From Pseudorhodoferax aquiterrae (lineage in GTDB: Bacteria > Pseudomonadota > Gammaproteobacteria > Burkholderiales > Burkholderiaceae_C), in assembly GCF_014652235.1 (NCBI RefSeq), contig NZ_BMYK01000022.1, positions 47,905-111,904 of the forward strand: a stretch of DNA of 64,000 nucleotides, given 5' to 3'. Both the position numbers and the translations under genes were made by a program. The notes below the pieces were generated by a model. The model did no database searches. It was given only the letters and a program-made list of their open reading frames with translations, and was not told the origin of the DNA. Shown here one piece after another: positions 58,036 through 64,000 of this stretch. Each line of letters opens with the position of its first letter. Position 1 is the stretch's first letter.

Positions 58036-58198
58036 GTTTGGCGGAAACGGAGTCTGCTGAAATAGGGATTCACATCGTCTCAGAAAGTCTCATTTCGAGC
58101 TGTTTTCAGAGGAGTAGCCCCCGCCCTGGTTGTCTCGCGTTGTCCCGCATAATCGCCCACAATCTCATCGCCTTTGATGGGCTCAAAGGGGGGTAGAA

Positions 58199-59404
58199 AT
58201 GGTGCGTCGAGCAGCTGAATTAGGTGCCCTGGCGGTGGGGCGCCTGAAAGATCCGGGCATGCATGCCGTGGGTGGCGTGTCCGGACTCTATCTGCAGATC
58301 GCCCCTGGGGGCACCAAGTCCTGGATATTGCGCGTGACCGTCGGCAGCAAGCGCCGGGAGATGGGCCTGGGCGCTTTCCCGGAGGTGCCACTGGCGATGG
58401 CGCGTGACAAAGCGCGGGCAGCACGTGCGAAGGTTGAGCTGGGTGTAGATCCAGTGCTCGAGCGGCAGCGGGCCGCCAGCGCGCTGCGAGCCGAGCAGGC
58501 CAAGGCGCTTACCTTCTCCGACGCGGCGGCTCAGTTCGTCACCGACAAGGGGGAGCAGTGGCGCAATGCCAAACATCGCGCGCAGTGGTCGGCGACTCTG
58601 GAGACCTACGCCGGCCCGGTCATTGGGAAGGTACTGGTATCCGATGTGAGCCAGACGCACATCCTTTCGATCCTGCGGCCCATCTGGACCACCAAGACCG
58701 AGACTGCCACCCGGCTGCGCGGCCGCATGGAGCAGGTGCTGGACTGGGCCCGCGTTCGCGGTTACCGGGAGGGCGAGAACCCAGCGCGTTGGCGCGGCCA
58801 CCTGGACAAACTGCTACCAGCGCCTACCAAGGTCGCCAAGGTTACCCACCACCCTGCCCTTCCCGTGGATGCCATGCCCGGGTTCATGGTCAACCTGCGC
58901 AAGCGTGGCGGGGTGGCGGCGCGTGCGCTTGAGCTCCTTGTCTTGACCGCAAGCCGCTCCGGCGAGATCCGCGGCGCGCTGTGGTCCGAGTTCGACCTCC
59001 CCGCCAAGACCTGGACCATCCCGGCCGAGCGCATGAAGGCTGGCGTGGAACATCGCGTGCCGCTTTGTTCGCAGGCCCTCCAACTGCTGGCTCACACGCC
59101 GCGCATCGAGGGCAACGACCTGGTGTTCTCCGCCCCACGTGGCGGCCTGCTATCGGACATGTCGCTCACTGCCGTTACCCGACGCATGGAGGTCGAGGCC
59201 GTGCCGCATGGCATGCGCTCATCGTTCCGCGACTGGGCGGCCGAGCGCACCAACTATCCGCGTGAGGTGGCAGAAGCCGCTTTGGCCCACGCGCTCGAAA
59301 ACAAGGTCGAGGCCGCCTACCGACGTGGCGACCTGTTCAACAAGCGGGCCGAGTTGATGGCCGCATGGGCTGAATTCCTTTTTCAAGGCGAGGTGTCGAA
59401 GTGA
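58199..59404 (+). CDS. int: P4-type tyrosine integrase
   Basis: 401 residues. N-terminal DUF4102-like arm-binding domain (GLYLQIAPGGTKSWILRV), core-binding domain (SATLETYAGPVIGKVLV), catalytic domain with Arg253 (LTASRSGEIRG), His337-x-x-Arg340 (VPHGMRSSFRDW), His364 (LAHALENK) and nucleophile Tyr374 (EAAYRRGDLF). It integrates the element at a host site. The 5' end of the gene faces the left junction. Stop overlaps the next GTG by 4 bp (GTGA). Confidence 0.96.
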   Translation: MVRRAAELGALAVGRLKDPGMHAVGGVSGLYLQIAPGGTKSWILRVTVGSKRREMGLGAFPEVPLAMARDKARAARAKVELGVDPVLERQRAASALRAEQAKALTFSDAAAQFVTDKGEQWRNAKHRAQWSATLETYAGPVIGKVLVSDVSQTHILSILRPIWTTKTETATRLRGRMEQVLDWARVRGYREGENPARWRGHLDKLLPAPTKVAKVTHHPALPVDAMPGFMVNLRKRGGVAARALELLVLTASRSGEIRGALWSEFDLPAKTWTIPAERMKAGVEHRVPLCSQALQLLAHTPRIEGNDLVFSAPRGGLLSDMSLTAVTRRMEVEAVPHGMRSSFRDWAAERTNYPREVAEAALAHALENKVEAAYRRGDLFNKRAELMAAWAEFLFQGEVSK

Positions 59405-60048
59405 CAGAAGAAACCAAAGTGGACTATGCAGAGCGTCGCCGTCCGAAATGCCAGTCGATCTCCGAAGCGAACTTGGTATTGGAGAAGCTCGCTGAGATGT
59501 GGGATGGATGGTTCGAGCAGCACAGCTTTTTCGACATCATGTTCGCTCCGCTGTGGGCAAACCCCGACATCTCTGGGGCCGCTCAACTTGACGAGATGGA
59601 GGCGGCAGAGAACGCCAAAGAATGGCAGGGCAAGAAAATGACCCAAGCCGAGCATGAGGGTGTGGTGAAGATAACCCTGGTCACGGTGATCTGCGCCTAC
59701 TGCATCCAGGCCTTCCGGGAGAAGAAGAACTCTCCGGCTGCCTGGTCTTACGTCGCGGACGCCAACCGATGGCTTGGTGTTCTGCAAGGTTTGATGACTC
59801 GAGTCGGCGGAGGGCGCAAGGCGCTCCTCGCATCGGATGTGGGTCGAATGGGTGCGGCCTCCGCCCACGCTGAGAACCGGGCGATGAAGGCAGTCGTGCA
59901 CGAATGGTGCGATGCGAATATGGCCAACTACAAGAGCATGGACGCTGCTGCGACGGACGTGGCGGGCAAGCTAGTCCCCGTCGTTTTCCGAACGGCACGT
60001 GATTGGATTGGCGAGTGGAAAAAACTACGCTCTGCCGGCAGACCGTAG
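59401..60048 (+). CDS. Unknown island protein, 215 aa
   Basis: 215 residues from a GTG that overlaps the integrase stop. Largely helical, rich in Trp and charged residues (EKLAEMWDGWFEQHSFF, AFREKKNSPAAWSYVADANRW-L-G-V-L). No family recognised. Base and codon use are clearly less GC-rich than in the host genes and in the downstream island genes, pointing to separate origin. Place between integrase and AlpA is where satellites often carry accessory or anti-phage cargo, so a cargo function is possible but unproven. Confidence 0.75.
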   Translation: MTEETKVDYAERRRPKCQSISEANLVLEKLAEMWDGWFEQHSFFDIMFAPLWANPDISGAAQLDEMEAAENAKEWQGKKMTQAEHEGVVKITLVTVICAYCIQAFREKKNSPAAWSYVADANRWLGVLQGLMTRVGGGRKALLASDVGRMGAASAHAENRAMKAVVHEWCDANMANYKSMDAAATDVAGKLVPVVFRTARDWIGEWKKLRSAGRP

Positions 60049-60089
60049 GTCTTAGCGGCACGCTGTAGCCCCTAGCGGCTGAGTGCAAG

Positions 60090-60107
60090 GCCTGCCGGCC
60101 GGCAGGC
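60090..60107. promoter_or_regulatory. Perfect 18-bp palindrome before alpA
   Basis: GCCTGCCGGCCGGCAGGC, 79 bp before the AlpA start and 42 bp after the preceding gene. It could be an operator for AlpA or a hairpin; no T-run follows on plus. Confidence 0.45.
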
Positions 60108-60185
60108 TTACCTGAAAGTTCAAGCGAAAAGACAGTCGCTCCATACCGCAGCAACGATGCAACGCGGGACTACTTGGAGCGAATA

Positions 60186-60383
60186 GTGGTATCACCTTTC
60201 CATTCCTACCGCCCGAAGTCGGCAGCAGAGCTGCTCGGCATTGGAACCGCAACTCTTTGGCGCTGGGTCAAGACTCGCCACGACTTCCCGCAGCCTATTC
60301 GGCTTTCCTCCCGCTGCACCGTATTCCCCGGTGACCAGCTGATTGCCTGGCGCGACGCGCAGGGCAAGAAGGAGGCGGTTTGA
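60186..60383 (+). CDS. alpA: AlpA-family phage regulator
   Basis: 65 residues: VVSPFHSYRPKSAAELLGIG-TATLWRWVKTRHDFPQPIRL then VFPGDQLIAWRDAQG, a compact excisionase-like winged helix as in AlpA (HTH_17/Phage_AlpA). GGAG lies 7 nt before the GTG at 60186; a TTG further up (60174) is part of that ribosome site. AlpA-type proteins activate excision or replication genes of P4-like satellites and PICIs. Confidence 0.88.
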   Translation: MVSPFHSYRPKSAAELLGIGTATLWRWVKTRHDFPQPIRLSSRCTVFPGDQLIAWRDAQGKKEAV

Positions 60384-60574
60384 GCACGCCGGCCGAGGAC
60401 AAGGCCTTCGCCGACCTGCGCGCCCGCTTCGCCCTGGTCGGCCACCAATTGCATCGCACCAATGCCGAGGACGGCCAAGTGCGCTACTTCTCCACGCGCT
60501 GGGGCTTGGTCCGCGAACTGGGCAACCTTGAAGAGGCAAGCGCCTTTCTCGCGCAGATCGGCGGTGCGCAATGA
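60380..60574 (+). CDS. Small island protein, 64 aa
   Basis: 64 residues from a TTG that overlaps the AlpA stop (TTGA), with AGGAGG 4 nt upstream. Sequence STPAEDKAFADLRARFALVG, then LHRTNAEDGQVRYFSTRWGL. Family not named with certainty; small proteins of this kind often stand between alpA and the primase gene in satellites. Its stop overlaps the primase ATG. Confidence 0.7.
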   Translation: MSTPAEDKAFADLRARFALVGHQLHRTNAEDGQVRYFSTRWGLVRELGNLEEASAFLAQIGGAQ

Positions 60575-61398
60575 GCGTGTTCCACGATCTGACCATCGGC
60601 GATCATCGGCTGATGTGCCCTGTCTGCGGCAAGGCACCGCGCGACAAGACGATGGGCGTGACAATCCTCGATGAGCAGCACGGCATTGCCCACTGCTTCC
60701 GCTGCGGATACGTCGAGTCCCGCCGCGAGCAGCGCGAGCTGACGCCGGCCGAACGCAAGGCCTTCGCCCAGCGCATGGAGGCCCTGCGCCGCAACCATGA
60801 CGCCGAGCAGCGCCAGCGCCAGGCAGAGGCCGCCGCATCCGCCGCTGTCCGCTGGGTGTCGGCCCAGCCTGCGCACGATCACCAGTACCTGCGCGCCAAG
60901 GGCATCCAGGCCCACGGCACGCGGATCGAGGGCAACGCACTGATGGTTCCCCTGCGGGACACCTCGGGCCAACTGCACAGCCTGCAATTCATCGCCGCGG
61001 ACGGCGCTAAGCTGTTCATGCCAGGCGGCCGCACCAGGGGCTGCTATCACGCCATCGGCAAGCCGGCCGGCAAGCTGGTGATCGTGGAAGGGTTCGCCAC
61101 CGGGGCCACCGTCCACGAGCAGACCGGTCACGCTGTCGCGGTCGCCTTCAATGCCGGCAACTTGCTGCCGGTGGCCAGAGCTTTGCGCAGCAAGTTTCCG
61201 TGCATCGATCTGGTGCTCGCTGCTGACGACGACTGGAAGACCGATGGCAATCCCGGGCTGACCGCCGCTACCGAGGCCGCGAAGGCTGTCGGCGGACTGC
61301 TGGCAGTGCCCAACTTCACGGGCCTGCCTCGCGGCGACAAGGACACCGACTTCAACGATCTGCACCGGCTGGCTGGCGCTGTGGAGGTGACGGCATGA
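60571..61398 (+). CDS. Toprim-domain primase-like replication protein
   Basis: 275 residues. N-terminal zinc ribbon with C16-x2-C19 (MCPVCG) and C42-x2-C45 (HCFRCGY), an Arg/Gln-rich linker, and a C-terminal TOPRIM fold: KLVIVEGFATGATVHEQTGH, AVAFNAGNL, LVLAADDDW (Glu and Asp metal residues). This is the phage/plasmid DnaG-like arrangement that makes primers for element replication. ATGA overlaps on both sides show tight coupling with the preceding and the DUF3987 genes. Confidence 0.88.
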   Translation: MSVFHDLTIGDHRLMCPVCGKAPRDKTMGVTILDEQHGIAHCFRCGYVESRREQRELTPAERKAFAQRMEALRRNHDAEQRQRQAEAAASAAVRWVSAQPAHDHQYLRAKGIQAHGTRIEGNALMVPLRDTSGQLHSLQFIAADGAKLFMPGGRTRGCYHAIGKPAGKLVIVEGFATGATVHEQTGHAVAVAFNAGNLLPVARALRSKFPCIDLVLAADDDWKTDGNPGLTAATEAAKAVGGLLAVPNFTGLPRGDKDTDFNDLHRLAGAVEVTA

Positions 61399-62816
61399 GC
61401 GCGGTCCTGAACCCGGTGAATGAGTCAGTGGAGGCGGCGGCGCAAGTGGCGGGAGGCTGGCCGGTGCTCGACCCGTTGATCGATGACCAACCCACCATGC
61501 CCGATGCGTTTCCGTTCCATGCAATGGGCCCTGTGCTCGGCGACGCCGCTCGCGCCATCGCCCACGACGTACAGGCCCCGGACAGTCTGGCCGGTGGAAG
61601 CGTCCTTGCAGCGGCAGGATTAGCCAGTTCGCCATTAGCCAACGTGGTCATGCCGCACGGCCAGCGCTCGCCGTTGTCCGTCTTCGTGTTGACCGGGGCC
61701 GGCTCCGGCGACCGAAAGAGCGCAGTTGATGCCGTTGCGTGCCACGAGATCGAGGAGACGCGCAAGCAGCAGGCCCGCGACTACTCAGCGCAGCTGGCCA
61801 ACTACGAGGAGGACATGGCAGCTCGCAAGGGCAGCAAGGAACCTGAGCCGGCCAAGCCCGCGCCGAAGAGCATCACGACAGGCAATGCCACCATCGAAGG
61901 CATCTGCAAGCTGCTGAAGTTCCAGTCCAGCGTGGGTGTGTTCAGCGCCGAGGGCGGCGAGATGCTGGGCGGCCACTCCCTGCGCGACGACAAGCGTTCG
62001 TCGGGCCTGGCGTTCTTCCTGAAGGGCTGGTCTGGTGAGTCGCTGGACTCACTGCGAGGCGGGGAGGGGCTGACGGTCCTGCTGGGCCGGCGCATGTCGA
62101 TGCACGTGTTGGTCCAGCCGGTGCTGCTGCGCCAGCTCCTCTGCGACCCGCTGGCCCAGGGCCAGGGCCTGCTGGCGCGCTGCTTGATCGCCGAGCCGCA
62201 GACGCTGGCAGGCCATCGCCAGTACCGCCAGGTCAACCCCCACGAGAACGAGGCAGTGGTGGTCTACAACGCGCGCATCCGGCACCTGCTGGAAACGCCG
62301 CCGACCTACTGGCCCGAGGGTGATGGCTACGAGCTCAAGCCGCGCGACATGCACCTCAGCATGGACGCCACCAGGCTCTGGATCGCGTTCTACAACCTGA
62401 TCGAGGCCCAGCAGGCCGACGGCAAGGAACTCGATGGCGCGCGCCCCTTCGCATCGAAGGCAGCAGAGCACGCCGCGCGCATCGCTGGAATCATTACCCT
62501 GGCCACGACACCGGATGCCAAGACCATCGATGAGAAGGCCATGGACGGCGCTATCCAGCTCACGGGCTTCTACCTGTCCGAGCACCTGCGTCTCACCGGC
62601 TCCGGCCGCCAGGACCGCCAGCAAAGCGAACTGCGTACGCTGCTGGAGTGGATGCAGAAGTACGACCGGCCGCTCCTGTCCAAAAAGGACGTGTTGCAGA
62701 AGTCGCCGCGTTCGCTAGGCCGAAAGGCTCCGCGTCTGAACCCACTGCTGGAGGAACTCGCCCGCCGCGGCTACATCCGCGAAGCCGGCAAGGACTGGGA
62801 GGTGCGCGATGTTTAA
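61395..62816 (+). CDS. DUF3987 replication protein
   Basis: 473 residues. Region FVLTGAGSGDRKSAVD carries the DUF3987 variant of Walker A (SGDRKS), with LFKGWSG-like FFLKGWSGESLDS, RRMSMHVLVQPVLLRQLL and GLLARCLIAEP downstream. A C-terminal winged helix-like segment (LLEELARRGYIREAGKDWEV) follows. DUF3987 proteins are helicase/primase partners of phage-satellite replication. Overlaps the primase by 4 bp and the next gene by 8 bp. Two ATTAGCC motifs (61619-61640) lie in it. Confidence 0.88.
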   Translation: MSAVLNPVNESVEAAAQVAGGWPVLDPLIDDQPTMPDAFPFHAMGPVLGDAARAIAHDVQAPDSLAGGSVLAAAGLASSPLANVVMPHGQRSPLSVFVLTGAGSGDRKSAVDAVACHEIEETRKQQARDYSAQLANYEEDMAARKGSKEPEPAKPAPKSITTGNATIEGICKLLKFQSSVGVFSAEGGEMLGGHSLRDDKRSSGLAFFLKGWSGESLDSLRGGEGLTVLLGRRMSMHVLVQPVLLRQLLCDPLAQGQGLLARCLIAEPQTLAGHRQYRQVNPHENEAVVVYNARIRHLLETPPTYWPEGDGYELKPRDMHLSMDATRLWIAFYNLIEAQQADGKELDGARPFASKAAEHAARIAGIITLATTPDAKTIDEKAMDGAIQLTGFYLSEHLRLTGSGRQDRQQSELRTLLEWMQKYDRPLLSKKDVLQKSPRSLGRKAPRLNPLLEELARRGYIREAGKDWEVRDV

Positions 62817-63147
62817 GCTGGACATGCAGGCCATCCGTCGCAGCGCGGACGCAGCGTGGCTAACGGCTAATCTCGCTAATCCGGCTAATTCGGCACCGGA
62901 AATTAGCCAGCGGGCCCCGAAATTAGCCACGGTAGCCGGATTAGCCATTAGCCACGACTCTGGCGAAGAAGCTGCCGCGCTCCTGACCGCCCAGGTGATC
63001 GCAGCTGCCATGCGCGCATGCGACCACCACGGCGATGGCGAGGAGGCCAGGGCCCAGATGCGCGCCGACATCGAGGCCACGCCGCATGACCAACGCGCCG
63101 ACCTGCTGGCCTACTTCCGCCAGGCCTACCCCGGGCGCGAGGAATGA
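62809..63147 (+). CDS. Unknown island protein, 112 aa
   Basis: 112 residues: MFKLDMQAIRRSADAAWLTA-NLANPANSAPEISQ..., a repeat-like N-terminus built by ATTAGCC-type DNA repeats, then a helical C-terminus (IAAAMRACDHHGDGEEARAQ, MRADIEATPHDQRADLLAYF). Family not recognised. Start overlaps the DUF3987 end by 8 bp. The repeat tract may serve a DNA role in addition to coding. Confidence 0.65.
   Translation: MFKLDMQAIRRSADAAWLTANLANPANSAPEISQRAPKLATVAGLAISHDSGEEAAALLTAQVIAAAMRACDHHGDGEEARAQMRADIEATPHDQRADLLAYFRQAYPGREE
62858..62953. repeat. Cluster of GGCTAA / ATTAGCC short repeats
   Basis: Four copies of (G)GCTAA(T) at 62858, 62865, 62875 and 62883 face four copies of ATTAGCC at 62902, 62922, 62940 and 62947. 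The motif is its own complement set (ATTAGC/GCTAAT), so the tract is an inverted array within the 112-aa gene. Two more ATTAGCC stand at 61619 and 61634. Confidence 0.75.
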
Positions 63148-63150
63148 TCC

Positions 63151-63612
63151 ATGGGCCAGCACTCCTATGCGGGGCTGCGCCCAGGCCATGACGCGTTCGG
63201 CCGGCCCATCCGTGACCTGGACCAGCTCAGTTACACCGACCGGGTGCTGGCCATCCGACGGCTTGCCGGCAGCCTGCAGGCCCAGGGCAGCGGGGATGCG
63301 GCCTGGCTCGGGCGCTGCCTGTCGCGCTACTTGGCCGGCGAGTCCAAGGGGGATCTGGTTGCCTGTCTCGGCTTGCATCCTCCGTCCGGGGACCACCGAA
63401 GCCCGGCGGCCATGGTGGCCCGTGAGCGCCGCGACAGCCTGCTGATTCAGCTGTCCATCGCAGCCGGTGGCGACCGCGCCGCGCTGCGGATGTTCCAGGA
63501 AGGGGCAGACGTGGGCCAGTGCGCGCAGCTTGTCGAGCAGCTGCGATCAAACCCGCCCGGGTCGCCGGCTGCCTTCACCCGGGCAAGGAAGCGGGGTGTT
63601 TCGGCAGCCTAG
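63151..63612 (+). CDS. Unknown island protein, 153 aa
   Basis: 153 residues, MGQHSYAGLRPGHDAFGRPI..., mostly helical with RVLAIRRLAGSLQAQGSGDA and RRDSLLIQLSIAAGGDRAAL. Not recognised; a position just before a capsid gene suits a small replication or packaging-accessory protein, but this is only context. GAGGA lies 7 nt before the ATG; it follows the previous gene by 3 bp. Confidence 0.65.
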   Translation: MGQHSYAGLRPGHDAFGRPIRDLDQLSYTDRVLAIRRLAGSLQAQGSGDAAWLGRCLSRYLAGESKGDLVACLGLHPPSGDHRSPAAMVARERRDSLLIQLSIAAGGDRAALRMFQEGADVGQCAQLVEQLRSNPPGSPAAFTRARKRGVSAA

Positions 63613-63666
63613 CTGCGAACTGTCGGTTCATACAGTGCGAAGCATCACACCAATGGTGCCGCACAG

Positions 63667-64000
63667 ATGAACAACCAACCAGCCGGCCTTCTGGCCATTC
63701 GCACCTTGCGCGCGACGGCCATCGGCCGCAAGGACGACCTCTCCGCACATTCGTTCGCCGTCGCCAAGGGCTGGACGGATGTTGCGGACCACTTCCGCAG
63801 CGCGCACACGAAAGCGGCCGTTCCCACCATCTCGAGCAACACGGCGCCCTTGATCGACGCGGTGGGTTCGGACTTTCTCGCAGCGCTCAGACCATCGACG
63901 CTGCTGGGCCGCTTGGGCATCGGCCGCGTTCCAAGCCGGACACGCCTGTTTGCGCATTCCACTGATCGCGGGCACCCATTCCAGACGATGGCGGGCAGCA
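63667..64000 (+). CDS. HK97-type major capsid-like protein, N-terminal part
   Basis: Open to the window edge, 111 codons. MNNQPAGLLAIRTLRATAIG then, from about residue 52, VPTISSNTAPLIDAVGSDFL-AALRPSTLLGRLGIGRVPSR. That block is like the start of the HK97 capsid fold in phage and satellite capsids, where a segment F-x-x-x-L-R-P-x-T-x-x-G-R-x-x-x-x-R-V-P is conserved. The rest is off the edge, so the call is tentative. No ribosome site is seen at the ATG, and the gap to the previous gene is 54 bp. Confidence 0.6.
   Translation, partial: MNNQPAGLLAIRTLRATAIGRKDDLSAHSFAVAKGWTDVADHFRSAHTKAAVPTISSNTAPLIDAVGSDFLAALRPSTLLGRLGIGRVPSRTRLFAHSTDRGHPFQTMAGS

Larger units (their letters stand above)
57730..58198. 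other. Gene-free stretch between clpP-like gene and integrase
   Basis: 469 bp without a supportable gene. From left to right it holds the 5' leader and SoxR-type promoter of the protease gene (to about 57830), a long-hairpin terminator (58009-58035), and about 160 bp of lower-GC sequence before the integrase ATG. The left junction (attL) of the mobile element is probably here, but no tRNA 3' end or clear core repeat could be named. Confidence 0.6.
58199..64000 (+). mobile_element. Integrated phage-satellite-like island (left part)
   Basis: All genes face right and are tightly overlapped: integrase, unknown, AlpA, unknown, primase-like, DUF3987, two unknowns, capsid-like. This order (int, alpA, replication block, capsid) is that of phage satellites such as P4-like elements and capsid-forming PICIs. 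No host gene of the core genome lies within it. The right end is outside the window. Borders are inferred, not proven by att repeats. Confidence 0.75.

Noticed and set aside
62858..62953. ATTAGCC cluster as CRISPR or transposon ends
   Set aside because: Units are 6-7 bp, irregularly spaced and inside a coding frame; no transposase or repeat-spacer pattern.

Overview
The window is a high-GC chromosomal segment of a betaproteobacterium, most likely Burkholderiales close to Comamonadaceae. The reasons are the rimP-nusA-infB-rbfA order, two tripartite-tricarboxylate (Bug-type) binding-protein genes, the PCu(A)C/SCO/DUF2946 cluster, frequent Bug/amidase/LysR and acyl-CoA catabolic modules, TANAAT-like -10 boxes just before genes, and the dense, almost gapless gene packing. 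The genus cannot be fixed from the sequence alone.

Layout. 1-5.6 kb: translation/transcription operon rimP-nusA-infB-rbfA on the minus strand, with a probable promoter inside the end of yejF and a strong hairpin in the leader. 5.6-11.1 kb: yejABEF peptide importer (minus). 11.2-12.8 kb: fabI and an overlapping exported ATP-dependent DNA ligase. 12.8-15.2 kb: PLP-dependent Orn/Lys/Arg decarboxylase. 15.3-17.2 kb: NfeD, SPFH protein, DUF2237, tRNA-Ser(GGA). 17.4-24.4 kb: YihY/BrkB, DNA polymerase II, two microproteins, a hybrid sensor kinase, a lipoprotein. 24.6-29.2 kb: class II aldolase, an unusually arranged CoA-transferase, a 220-bp palindromic element, TlpA-like protein, HpcH/HpaI aldolase, rhomboid protease. 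29.2-32.7 kb: amidase plus a Bug gene broken by one in-frame TGA, with a divergent LysR gene. 32.7-34.3 kb: copper/cytochrome-oxidase assembly proteins. 34.4-39 kb: icd, DUF192, LysR/MDR oxidoreductase pair, hemerythrin protein. 39-46.4 kb: a six-gene minus-strand catabolic cluster (DUF3237, Bug, tannase-like esterase, TetR, acyl-CoA synthetase, nitronate monooxygenase-like) with a divergent LuxR regulator. 46.4-48.9 kb: Zn/Cd/Pb P-type ATPase and its MerR regulator with a textbook 19-bp-spacer promoter. 49-53.4 kb: thiolase, an M20 amidohydrolase homologue that has lost its active site, LysR, AzlCD. 53.4-57.7 kb: CHASE-like/PAS/GGDQF/EAL protein, tRNA-Gly(CCC), a ClpP-family protease behind a SoxR-type operator.

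From about 58.2 kb to the right edge lies an integrated mobile element: P4-type tyrosine integrase, a lower-GC unknown protein, AlpA regulator, a tightly overlapped primase/DUF3987 replication cassette, two unknown small proteins, and the start of a protein resembling HK97-type major capsid proteins. Together they suggest a phage satellite that makes its own capsid. Its right end is outside the window. No CRISPR array or insertion-sequence transposase was seen. All functional calls are by reading motifs and remembered family features; no database search was run.
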